DNA from: Phycomyces nitens
Taxonomy: Eukaryota; Mucoromycota; Mucoromycetes; Mucorales; Phycomycetaceae
Length of the DNA: 64,000 bases
Direction of reading: 5' to 3'
NCBI GenBank assembly: GCA_022702545.1
Contig: JAHRBC010000005.1
Coordinates: 1,240,001-1,304,000, forward strand
The translations under genes were made by a program, and so were the position numbers. Within the stretch, counting starts at the first letter, position 1. The number at the start of each line of letters is the position of its first letter. This document shows, piece by piece, positions 36,213-46,530 of this stretch. The notes under the pieces are model-generated. The model did no database searches. It saw nothing but the letters and a program-made list of their open reading frames with translations, and was not told where the DNA came from.

Positions 36213-37502
36213 ACCCAAATAACCTTTCGTTTGACTTCTTTTTATTTGGTGCAAATCAAATGGGCGCAGTTCAAGTATCAAGATGGTGATGCAAGGCTGC
36301 ATATAAAATCACATTGATTTGCAAATCTAGCTCTCTCTCTTTACCCCCTAGTTTCTCTTTCACTCAAATAAAATGCCAGGATCCAGCATAACATCTGCCA
36401 ATAATTAAAACAAGAAGATCATCAAGAGATCAGGATGCCCACAGCTTACTAGGTCTCCATATATTCGTGATTTAATTATTGAGAAGAGTATGAACCATTT
36501 GAAGACTCCAACTCAGATCTCTCAGGAGCTTGGCATTCCTAGACAGACAGTCTGTGGAATCATCAAGAGGTTCGAAAAAACAGGAACTATCGAATACAAG
36601 ACATTGGGTGGTGATCTTCGAAGTGTCATCCAAGAGCACCACCGTCAGTTCATCCTCAAGGCCGTCGATGAAAACAACACTATCACTCTGGAGGAGTTGA
36701 AATTCGCACTTTTGGAAGAGTTCGATGATCTTGGCAGCATAAGTATATCAACTCTGTGCAATTTTTTAAACAAAGTTGAAAGAATTACACTGAAGAGGGC
36801 AACACCAATGGAGGAGAAAAGAAACGATGAAGAGACTCGCCGCAAAAGAAAGGAGTTTATTCTAAGTCTTCAACCTGAGGGCATTTTGTACAATCAAAAT
36901 TGTATTTTTATCGACGAGGCAGGCTTCCACGTCAATATGATCAAAGGCCGCGCTCGATCAAAAGGTGGCACTACTGGTAAAGCAAAAGAGCAATAGAAAA
37001 CATATTTTTATCCATGCTTTTGTAATAGTGGCAACTAAACTTGATGCTTTACAGGCCCAATTTTCAAAGAATTTATCCAGCAGTTGGCCAAGAAACTGGA
37101 CAACGTGAATGCTGGCCCTTACCATCTAGTGACGGACAATGCCAGGATTCACTACAATCCCTCTCTCCGCAACTGGCTGCAAGAAAGAAACAAGCACCAG
37201 ATCAAGTTTCTTCCCCCGTACTCTCCATTCTTGAATCCTGTCGAGGAATGCTTTTCCAAGCTAAAGGACTTTGTCAAGAAGCATCCTTTGGATAATGAAG
37301 AAACTTTGTGTGAGAGGATCAAAGCTAGTAGTTATGAAATAACAAAGCAGGATTGCAAAGGTTGGGTGAGACACGCAATCTCATTTCACCAAAAGTGTTT
37401 GGATTTGGAAATAAATATTTGATTTTTTCTAAATATCACCATTTCGATACTTGAACTGCGCCCATTTGATTTGCACCAAATCAAAAGAAAGGTTATTTGG
37501 GT
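36213..37502 (+). mobile_element. Nearly intact Tc1/IS630-like transposon with long terminal inverted repeats
   Basis: ACCCAAATAACCTTTC at 36213 and its inverted match ending at 37502 open terminal inverted repeats of about 65-75 bp. Both contain the inner block TTTGGTGCAAATCAAATGGG followed by CGCAGTTCAAGTATC. The left arm has a short extra stretch. Between them lies the transposase gene described separately. The outermost base and target duplication are not clear: no unambiguous TA pair abuts both ends. Confidence 0.85.
36490..37422 (+). CDS. Tc1/IS630-like DDE transposase, possibly internally deleted
   Basis: Two open blocks. The first (36490-36996) has a helix-turn-helix (TQISQELGIPRQTVCGIIKR) and the first catalytic Asp in CIFIDEAGFHVNMIK. 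The second (about 37054-37422) has the second Asp in HLVTDNARIHYNPSL and the catalytic Glu in PPYSPFLNPVEECFSKL. The spacing between those acidic residues is about 36, as in Tc1-type enzymes. GTAAAG near 36979 and TTACAG ending at 37053 could be spliced to join the blocks in frame. The usual 40 or so residues between the first Asp and the second block seem missing, so a deletion is equally likely. Activity is doubtful. Confidence 0.75.
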
Positions 37503-39166
37503 GTGAAAATCCTTTATATATGAATTCCTGGTTTCGCTTTCTGTTGTGTAGAGTTACTGTTGCTGCACAACTTTGATTCCGTAAAAGAGTGTATAGTGGA
37601 AATGTCTCTATTATCAAGAATTTATATATATATATAAAAGGAGGATTACCAAAGGGGAATCTTATAGATATCTTGTACAAAATAAACAAGATATATAGTT
37701 TTAATTTATTATTTATGATTTAAAAATAAAATAGAAAACCACAATGTAACCGACTTTTTGATGTCAATTGCCATGGTGATATGAATTAGCTGCTGAAAGG
37801 CTCGAATCAAATCAAATCAAATCGAATCGAGTCGAATCTGGTGCGCCTAAAAGAGGTTGTAAATGAAATGCCGTAGATCGGACATATAAATAAATAAAAA
37901 TAACGAATTTGAAATTTGAAACTTGTTTCAATTCTATTTGCTGCCCTATTTTTCTCTCTCTTTTCTAGTGGTCAGAAATGCAGGATTATGATGGAGTTTC
38001 TTGGACAAAGGGGTGGACTAGTCGAAATAAATGAAGCTTTTAGATGACGTCCACTAATATTTATTTTCTGGTACCAAATGTAGTTTAATGCTATCAAGTC
38101 TATATAAAATGAATAATAAAACAAATTGGATAATTAGTGAAACAAATAAACCTGTATCTGTAGATTAGAAAAGCGACACTATGGAAAACTCTATATGCAT
38201 ATTGGCAAGCACAGGATGGCTTGTTTGTTTGTCTGATGACATCTATGATGCCTGTTACCGAGAGCTTGTTGTAAAGTATAATGCCAAGAGATTAGACTCG
38301 TCACCATCATAAGGGCTCTTTGGACTTGAAGGTCAGCTGATAAAGAGGTGTTGGAACCTCTTATTTTATTCTTACTTGACGGTATATAAATAACTACTAC
38401 TACTAGTAGTAGTAGTATTATTATATATGAGATATTTAAATGGTCTATATTTTGAGTCCAGAAGGGGTGAAAACGCCAAGCTAAAAAGCCTTGAGAATTT
38501 TGGAGTGTAGGACAGGGCAATGACTGGTGTAGACTTTTGTGTATTGTATCTACCAATAGCATATAAATGATCGCCTGGCGTGATCTACCGTGTCTGTAGT
38601 TGCCCAAGGAACCTTTGCGATTGGGTATAATTGAGGATTCTGATTTCTCCAAAGTAATTAAAAATAGCTCTATTTACAAATACGTTTATGATGACTCTAG
38701 AAAGTGGATTTTTATATATATATTTATTTATATATAAATGTCTAATAAGCTGTGTAGATTAATTTTTCTTATTTAAATAATAATAATAATAATAATTGAT
38801 TGCTTTTTAGCTAGGATCTAATATGGATGCCATGTTGTACAAAAATAACGGAAAATATTTATATGTAGATTATTTTGTTTCAAAAAGGAGGTGTACGAAT
38901 GAGGGAAATGAGTGGGAGATCGGCATGTGAAGCTATATAAATGCTACTAATACTACTACTAATAATAATAAAATAAAATAAAATAAAAAGAGGGGGGGGG
39001 GGGATTTATATGGCCAATTCTTGTATTATCTTTTTCTCTCACATGTGTCCAAAACACAAACCAAGACAAGAATAATCATATCAGCAATAAATAATCAATA
39101 AATTTCCCAAACTTCTTTTTTACTTTTTTTACCTTCTTCTCTTCCCTTTCCATCATACTACACACC
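37503..39166. other. AT-rich intergenic region with simple repeats
   Basis: 1.66 kb with AATC/AATCG units at about 37802-37833, a CTA-then-GTA trinucleotide palindrome at about 38393-38416, AAT units near 38778 and a G run at 38993-39003. No gene is supported. A 153-codon minus-strand frame (38191-38652) contains the trinucleotide repeat and looks fortuitous. Confidence 0.45.
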
Positions 39167-39979
39167 ATGCTTGCCTTACAGCCAAACTTCCAAGACTCCC
39201 TTATGCCTGGAGCTGCCTTACTGCCAACCGTCGGCGATTCCCAGTCATATTACTTTTACCAGAAGCTCAGTCTCTCCCAGTCAACTACCTCTAAATACGA
39301 ATCCCCAAAGCAAATAGTACCTCCTGTACCCCGAGACCATCTGTAAGTTGTGAATCCAACACTGTGAACCACACACAGTGAACCACACACACACATACAC
39401 AGCATATTAATCACTTCTTTTTTCTTTATCATCAGAAGAGCCCCGCTTAATTCCCCTCTTTCACCGATCAGAACCCAGAAACGTCCCGACGAATCATATG
39501 TGTCCTCACCAGCGGATCACTCTCTGGGCGGATCAGAAATAAACTCATTACAACCACCGAATCACAGAGAGCGCAAAGTTAGCTTTAATGAACAGGTCGT
39601 TGTCGTCTGCACAGTAATACAAACCGACCAAGACGAATCAGATGAAGAAGAGGACGAGGACTACTATTACCATGACCCCAATCATGACTACACTGATCAT
39701 TATCCCGAAGGATATAACACATATTACCACGAGGAAGACGAATCAGACGATGAGGCCGCAAGCTACAGAAAGAAAATCGAGCCTGTCATCCCACCAATCT
39801 CTGCCAATAACCCCATTATCATCAACAATAGCCGAGAAATCAGCCATCAAAACACAATGCCCACCCCGCCAGAACATGAAAGCACACCAGAAAAGAGAAA
39901 GTTTGGAATCAAGATGACCATGCTTGTCAAGCGAATCGGCCGACACCTCAAACAGCACCCTGGCCAGCACCAAAAATAA
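39167..39979 (+). CDS. Small acidic protein with a PP1-docking-like RKVSF motif
   Basis: No domain family was recognised. ATG 39167 begins MLALQPNFQDSLMPGAALLP. One intron (GTAAGT near 39343 to CAG near 39435) joins PRDHL to RAPLNSPLSP with a split Leu codon. The protein of about 240 residues is mostly disordered: Ser/Pro-rich N-terminus, then NHRERKVSFNEQVVVVCTV, a strongly acidic Asp/Glu/Tyr/His-rich stretch, and a basic C-terminus (KRKFGIKMTMLVKRIGRHLK). R-K-V-S-F fits the RVxF consensus by which regulators dock on protein phosphatase 1, and the following hydrophobic strand is typical of such sites. A PP1-regulator role is inference. The stop is at 39977-39979, followed by TA and CATT simple repeats. 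Confidence 0.8.
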
Positions 39980-40107
39980 GTCATTTATATATATATATAC
40001 TCTAATAATAATAATCATAATAATAATATACTCTCCTGAACCACAAACATTCTTTAAATATATATACATATACATATACATATACATATATATATATATT
40101 CATTCAT

Positions 40108-41397
40108 TCATTCATTATAGTTTTTTAAACTGCTTAACAATGAGATTTGTATACCAAATACACGATTTACTACATATTCACTCAATGTCAGTGCCAGTCG
40201 AGTGGCTCGAGTGGTGACTGACTTTGGCGATCTGTCCTTATTGTTCTGGCTGGGTGTCTCATAGTCTAAATTGATAAGCATATTGTGGCGAGAATATTTA
40301 ATGGTTAGGGAAATAGGCACCAGGCGAACCCAATCAAGCTCCTAAACAAATAATAATTAAATCATTAAAGAGACATTCAGCAAGACTAGGATTATTATTT
40401 ACCAGTCCAGACTTCCACTGGCCAGTCTTCTTTTCGTGTGAGAGGCGAACATCTGTATATCCAAACTGTTCTGGTATATTTAGCTGCTCCGGAAGGGTGG
40501 CGATCATCCAGGAGCCTTTCTTCATTTCCTTTTGTCTAAAGAATTGGTCTGGGGTGGTATATTTGACAGCAGGACTCTCTAATCGGTTTCCATTTCTCTA
40601 GATATCTTTTAAATACACACATTAAGACAGCCTTGAGAATGTTGCCTACCTCCAAAGACGCTGTGAAATCAAGAGGTTCGTTCCATTGAGCAGATGAAGT
40701 GATTCGCATTCGCCACTGGATCTTATAGACTCCTGGGGGAACACGCTTTATTATGCCATTCACCTTTATTTTTTATATTTTATTTTATTTTTTGATAGAG
40801 AGAGGGAAACCATGCATGTTTAGAATCCATCGAGAGTTGCCTTTATATAATTATTTATTATATTGCTATTTACAAAAATCGACTTACATCTAGCCAGCAA
40901 ACAGAGCCTAATTTGGCTGTGTATCCATAACAACTTTCTCTTGTGGGCACAATATCCCAGTAAGGAGGGTTTTTATGCACAATCGACATATCTTGTGCAG
41001 CCGACAGTCGTAGGAGGGCTGAAAATTAAGCAAGCAAGACATAAATAAATAATTATACGGAGATGCTCAATTTGTATTCTTCCATTCAGCCTTTACCTTT
41101 TTCAATATAGAGGTCCTTCCATGAGAAATTGTTCTGAGAGGAATCGACGGTCTTGAATTGAATGAATCGAGATTTGAACATTCCCTTCCAGACATCTTGG
41201 TTTCTGGCCAGCTGTCCAAAGTAATGACAGGTCTAAAAAGAACGTGAGTCTTTTTTTTTTTTCTTTCTTCTTCTCTTTTCCATAGACATGGGCACCTGGA
41301 CCATACACACCTCGGCAAGGTATCCAATGTCATGCTCGGTCAAATAAGACATGATCTCGCAGAGTATTTCATAGGGCAATTCGAATATCCTGGGCAT
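40108..41397 (-). CDS. F-box protein with phloem-protein-2 (PP2)-like domain, copy 1
   Basis: Likely a substrate receptor of an SCF ubiquitin ligase. ATG 41397 begins MPRIFELPYEILCEIMSYL, then TEHDIGYLAE, a good F-box. Exon 2 continues TCHYFGQLARNQDVWKGMF and FSWKDLYIEKG. The C-terminal part has ALLRLSAAQDMSIVHKNPPYW, YGYTAKLGSVCWLDVNG and RVPPGVYKIQWRMRI, matching the order of PP2-type domains found after F-boxes in plants, including the VCWLD motif. LDWVRLVPISL closes the fold, with a stop at 40108. Several introns of 50-80 bp are consistent with phase. A paralogue lies at 52932-54348. The PP2 assignment is from motif recall; it is glycan-binding in plants, but the ligand here is unknown. 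Confidence 0.78.
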
Positions 41398-41852
41398 TTT
41401 GATGTCAGTGATTTTGTTTTTTTTTGTACAGTTGAGAAGAAGAGCAAAAGATCTTTAAGAATCCAAAAAATAAAAAAAAATTAAGAAAAATGAGGATGAA
41501 TAAATAGCTTTCATTTTGAAACAAACCTCATCACATGAGAACATTAAAATCCTCTTTATTTTACAGAATTGTCAAGTATTAATAATCTATAATCTAAAAA
41601 TATTGTCATATTGGCAGCCATGGTCAGACAAGCACCAGGTCCACTGCAATTCTCCCTTGTTTCCATAGAGAACCTTGTATTTCTTTTTTGCCTTTATTGA
41701 CGTCCAACACAAGCGAGCCATTCTGGTAAATTCAGGTCGAGTCACACCCATTTTATCAAAGAACAAATATATATTTATATCTATATTTATATATATATAT
41801 TTTGTAGCTGCGACACACTTTTTATTTTTTCCCAATTAACTCCATTACCATC
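41398..41852. promoter_or_regulatory. Shared divergent promoter region of F-box gene 1 and SNX3
   Basis: 455 bp between two divergent start codons. A TA-rich block at about 41765-41801 lies about 50-90 bp upstream of the SNX3 start, in the position of a TATA region. No specific factor site was recognised. Confidence 0.4.
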
Positions 41853-42532
41853 ATGTCTACCGCGCCTCGTTTCCAGGCATTCCAGAGCATGGCTGGTGCA
41901 ATTGTCCGTGAGCAAACTGTCGAAGAACGCTACGGGATCCCTGAGAATTTCCTTGAAGTCGAAGTCAGAAACCCACACACTCATGGTAAGCATCATCTTG
42001 GCATCAGTCTCAAGAAACTAAAAAAAAAAAGTTTATTTTTCTTTTATCTTGCATGCTTTGTACTTTATAAAGGGTTCGGACGCAAGCTATATACAGATTA
42101 TGAAATTGTCTGCAGGGTGAGTATTTTACAAAACAAACTCTAAATAGTACATCTTTGTGCTGAATATTATATATGAATAGACAAACATACCCGCCTTTAA
42201 AATGAAGCAATCCTTGGTCCGTAGACGTTACAGGGACTTTGAGTGGTTTAGAGATGTGTTGGAGCGCGAGTCAACCAGAGTGACCATACCGCCCCTGCCA
42301 GGAAAGGTCTTTACGAACCGCTTCTCCGATGATGTGATTGAACAGCGCCGTGAAGGATTAGAACGATTCCTGCAAATGTAAGGAGAATTGACATTTGTAT
42401 TCAATCGGCAATAGTCTCAAGGATATATTACATCTTAGTGTTGCAGGACATCCTCTCTTACAGACAGGGAGCAAGGTTCTCGTTGCCTTTATCCAGGATC
42501 CCAACTTTTCCCGTGAAGCATATCAGTACTAG
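41853..42532 (+). CDS. SNX3: Sorting nexin 3 (Grd19-like PX-domain protein)
   Basis: A small endosomal sorting nexin for retromer-dependent retrieval, binding PI3P through its PX domain. ATG 41853 gives [13 protein letters not shown]. The PX domain is spread over four exons: [37 protein letters not shown], then [20 protein letters not shown] (the RRYRDF lipid-binding signature), [26 protein letters not shown], and finally [17 protein letters not shown]. The total of about 155 residues equals the usual SNX3/Grd19 length. Three introns have GT-AG ends and the stop TAG is at 42530-42532. Identification is secure because of the RRYRDF block and small size. Confidence 0.95.
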
Positions 42533-42535
42533 AAA

Positions 42536-42590
42536 GCCAAAGAAAGAAAGAAAGAAAGATAGAGATAGATAGAGATAGATAGAGAGATAG
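42536..42590 (+). repeat. AAAG/AGAT microsatellite between convergent genes
   Basis: AAAG units followed by AGATAG-type units in the short spacer between the SNX3 stop and the HAUS4-like stop. ATT/CTT-rich sequence continues to 42715. Confidence 0.8.
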
Positions 42591-42716
42591 AGAGGACAAG
42601 CCCTTGAAATAATAATATCCTTACCCCCTTCCAATTATTCTGCAATTCTCTTTTATTCTTATTCTTCTTATTATTATTATTCTTATTATTTTTACCCCTC
42701 TTTCTTTATCGTTATT

Positions 42717-43053
42717 TTAAGCGTTATTTATTCTTCTTATATCGTCTTCGGTATCTTGTATCATGCTCAATAAACCAAAGTAAGCAGAAGCCAAAGTATT
42801 GAATTCTGGGCCCATGTCATGGTATGCCTCAATTTGTTTGTTTGCAAACGATAGTTCTGCCTGGGCCTCTTGGTGCTGCTTCTCCAGGGCAGTTCTGCAA
42901 ACAATGTTAATATAGCCACTAGATCCCAAAAGGCTCTTTTTTTTTTACCTCAGAGATTCTAGGGCTGGAACCATTGGTTTATCATAGGTGGTCAACAGGA
43001 CGGATATGTGCAGTATCCTACACATCATCATTAGTCCCCCATTTATACATACC

Positions 43054-43087
<34 letters not shown>

Positions 43088-44080
43088 GCTTTGTCTTTAG
43101 GATAATACTATCCACCATCACTCCAAGATGTTCATCGTAAACTGTGTTCATGTCCTTTTCATGCTTCAGTCGAAATTCTTCCATTATTGACCATGTTGTG
43201 TCCAACACTTCCAACATGAGCTATCGATCCCAATTTAATTCCCACTGATTATCATTACTGCCAGAATACTTACTTTAATGCATTCCACGACTAGTCTTGT
43301 CAGTCTAATTCTTCTGAGTGGCATCTCAAACTGTCTCTGTTGCAGTTCATTTTGTATTTTCTCGACTGTAGATCGCAATCCATCCGCATCTGCTGCTGCC
43401 ACTCCAAGCTTGTGTCTTGAATCAGACACGCCAGCTTGTATTCATAAGCCAAGGTTGACAGATAGATAGATAGATGGGCTAAATGACAGACTACTTACCC
43501 AGCTTGTCTCCCATTATAAAGCTCTCCACATCACAATACTTTTTCAAGATTCCATCCTCTATTTTTTCAATCAATGCCTCTCTTTCACTCTACCAAAATT
43601 AATGTTAAATATGGTACCTAGATACAATTAGCCCTAAACTCACAGGGATCAATCCAAACGCCTTTTCTTTAGGGTGATTGTTGGAAAGGTTTGGCACTAG
43701 TTCCTTGATAAACTGACTATTTGTACTAGATTCAATGGCCTAAATAACAGGTAAATAAAAAAAAAGAGTGCTTTATATATATATATTTTCTTCAAAATAA
43801 TCTTACAAGGCCATAAAGAGGGTGCCTAGGATTATCAGCCAGGTCTTTTATCTCTTGCAAGACAAGGTCTGCTTCCCAGTCATAATGTCGCAACTAAATC
43901 ACGGATCAATACATAGTGTATATTTATAGCATATAATAATAATAATAATAATATAAACATTTTGTCAGGATGCCTCACTTGTTTAAGCTCATTAACAAGC
44001 GTTTGGCTCGCAAAACTATTTGCAAAGTGATCTCGCTTGATTCTTTCGATTATAGGTAATGTTGTCATTACAGAGCACAT
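42717..44080 (-). CDS. HAUS augmin-like complex subunit 4 homologue
   Basis: Augmin recruits gamma-tubulin to spindle microtubules. ATG 44080 begins MCSVMTTLPIIERIKRDHFA. About eight short exons follow, with GT-AG introns, and the stop is at 42717. The protein of about 320 residues is largely coiled coil. Its C-terminal half follows HAUS4 order: EEFRLKHEKDMNTVYDEHLG, DSIILKTKILHISVLLTTYD, SLRTALEKQHQEAQAELSF, AYHDMGPEFNTLASAYFGLL. The GPEF/GEEF-x-L-x-x-x-Y element and the EHRLK-like helix are the main support. The family call rests on recall of HAUS4 and is likely but not certain. A different coiled-coil protein cannot be excluded. Confidence 0.68.
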
Positions 44081-44411
44081 TTGCTCATTGGTTTTTGCTT
44101 TATAAACTTGTCAGTCACACACACACACACACACACGTATGCACGCATGCACGGAATATTTTACGGTGTGGCTATTCCACCAATATGATTCGCTCATGCT
44201 GCTAATATTTAGTTAACTTTGTCCAATGATATCTAGCATACGAAATTGAGAATCGAATGTAATCGGAGATTCAATTAAAATCTATATATATCTATATAAA
44301 CATATAAACATTATTACGTTTACGTTTACGTTTACGTTTACGTTTCACTTTTATCTTCTCCTGACAACTCCAACTTTTCAAATTTCCTTTGAACAAAGAC
44401 CAGGAACAGAC
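44081..44411. other. Intergenic region with CA and TTTACG tandem repeats
   Basis: 330 bp between divergent genes, with a CA run at about 44116-44136 and five TTTACG units at about 44315-44345. The latter lie about 65 bp upstream of the start of the PD-(D/E)XK-like gene. Confidence 0.6.
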
Positions 44412-45488
44412 ATGACAACTAGGAATCTTTTGAAGCATCCGAAAGTCAAAGACATTGTAACAAAGGCAGTCGCAGGTGTTGATGGCAATGCCTAAATAAT
44501 TGGAGATTTCTGAATGGGCGGACGGCACACGCAGTCTGATGTTGTATATGCTCCCAGAGATGAATCACTTGGGCATCCACCAATAATCGTTGAAGTGCAA
44601 CATTCGGTGAATTTTGCCTTTATCAATCGATCAATCAGGTATTGTACCTTGGCCTACCAGAGGTTCAAGACGTTACCTGTGTTGGTCATCTTTTGCATCA
44701 ACGGAACAAGTGGCATACCCGACAAGCTCCTTGGTTCCAGTAGCGTACCCGGTGCCATGGACGTGAGCTGTGACCTGTGGGCAAAAAACTGCCACCTTAT
44801 CAATAATTCCTCGGTCAAGAAATGGATTGGCGAAGCCTTGGACCCTTTCGCCGCCCTATCATTGCTTTTGGTTGACCAGGAAACGTGCCTGTTGGAAAGC
44901 AAAGGTTGGAAAGATCCAACGATGGTCAGATTGTTCGAGATCTTAGAACAACTCTTCGCAAAATCATTGGATCGAGAATCCCAATTGTTGGATGCTCTCA
45001 AATCAGTTTGCGAGGCCAACATCAAAGTATACGAAGAGATACTGAGTACCAGCGGGCGGCTGTCATCCTCCTCGGCGATCGATCAGCATGCAAAACAGGG
45101 GATTGAGAAGATGCGATCGGTAAAACGACAGTTCCAAGAGGATGATGATCAGGATGCAGCTGCCACAAAAAGTGACAGCAGCCCAGAATCATCAATTCGG
45201 TCGTTTGATGAAGAAAGATATCAGCGCACCATGGAGTTTACTGGACAATTCAAGAAAACCAGAAAAAGAATGAATTGGAAGGTTTGCCATGCGATGCTGC
45301 TTAAAAAATCTGATATGATTCATTACAACAATCCAGAATCATTACGTGTTCGATTCGAACAATATTTAAAAAAACAAATTCCAGCTTTTTTTTATTTCCT
45401 TGACAAAATACTTTGCCCTCACTCTGATACTCTTCTTCCTTTTCTTTTTATCTCTCACTTTTCAATGAATGTTCGTTTGATAAAATAA
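44412..45488 (+). pseudogene. PD-(D/E)XK nuclease-like protein with two in-frame stops near the N-terminus
   Basis: The frame starts at ATG 44412 (MTTRNLLKHPKVKDIVTKAV), meets TAA and TGA at about 44493 and 44511, then continues as 324 open codons from ATG 44514. SDVVYAPRDE followed by PPIIVEVQHSVNF gives the D...E-x-Q pattern of PD-(D/E)XK enzymes, followed by INRSIRYCTLAYQRF and LPVLVIFCING, as in Rpn-like/PDDEXK-family transposase-associated proteins. The second half is Ser- and acid-rich with no recognised domain. Translation could restart at 44514 and keep the motif, so the shorter form may be expressed; otherwise it is a young pseudogene. The family assignment is inference. Confidence 0.6.
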
Positions 45489-46530
45489 AGAATTACAATA
45501 AGTTGGGGGCTTTTTTTTATAAAAAAAAAGAAACTGACGCCCTGATTTCCGTAGAAAGAAAGCTTCTTCAGAGTGCTTGTCCCTTATGACACTTGTCCAA
45601 GCATTTATAAGAATGTTTAACAATTCCTTTAAGATTATCTGATGTATGGATAGGAGCACTATCCATCACAAGATAATGACCTTTAATGTGTGGATAATGG
45701 TCTATTTCATCCATTGTGGCTTTTTGAAAGCTAATATAGTGTCCTGTAACCGTTCCTTTGCTTATTTGCCCAACACCATCTCCCCGCTTTTTCTCTCTCT
45801 TTTTTAATTGTATGGAAGCTGAGGAAGTCCAAGGCTGCATTTGATTAGACCTTTTAGCAGAAATCGCACCTAAAATAATCATTGTTGTAGCTTGTGTTTT
45901 GAGAACAGTGACCACTGGCGGTGTACCTCTCATTGACCATATCATACTATGTTTCAAATTAATATGGAAAGCAGACTCGTCAAGAAAGACACAGTTTTCT
46001 TGTAAAATCCATGTCTGTTTCTTTTTCATTTATGAACCCAATCCAAGTGTTGTTGAATCTTTTTCTTTAGTATTCCAGTATGGGTTGAAGCTGAGCCTTC
46101 TTTGAGAGACAAATTGCAATATTGTTTTTACAAAATCGAACAAGGTAGTTTTTGATACTTTTAATTCTGTAAATATTCTTTTGAACTTTTTTTATATTAC
46201 TTTGTCTAGGACGACGGAAGGATTGTCATCAATGCATTCAAGGATAGCGTTTTTGTGTTCCTCATGGAGAATAGGAGGACGACCAGTCTTTCTCTGTTTC
46301 TCAAAGATGCTATCAGGATCCATCTCGCACAGTAGCGTGTATAATTTCTCTTCACTGATGTTTCCCTCATAATAACATCACTACAAGGCTTTACCACTTC
46401 TTTTTTTTTCACCTGCATTGTCTCTATTTCTTTCTCGTTCTTTAGAGCCAATTGAGCTAAATATTGTGTATGAGAGCTCAACGTTTCGAGAAGAAACCGC
46501 TCCTCATCAACGATATAATCCATTGGTTCA
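45489..46530 (-). mobile_element. Tc1/IS630-like transposon relic on the minus strand
   Basis: On the minus strand a helix-turn-helix region (EKQRKTGRPPILHEEHKNAI, then LECIDDNPS) near 46200-46330 is followed by linker fragments. A 153-codon open block (46029-45568) carries the first Asp in NCVFLDESAFHINLKHSM, GTPPVVTVLKTQATTMIILG and the second Asp in HYLVMDSAPIHTSDNL. Stops interrupt the linker, and the expected Pro-rich block with the catalytic Glu is absent, so it is truncated. Related to the relic at 34484-35250. Confidence 0.75.

Noticed and set aside
38191..38652. 153-codon minus-strand open frame
   Set aside because: It spans the CTA/GTA trinucleotide repeat (giving poly-Leu/Val), has no recognisable domain and lies in AT-rich DNA; likely fortuitous.
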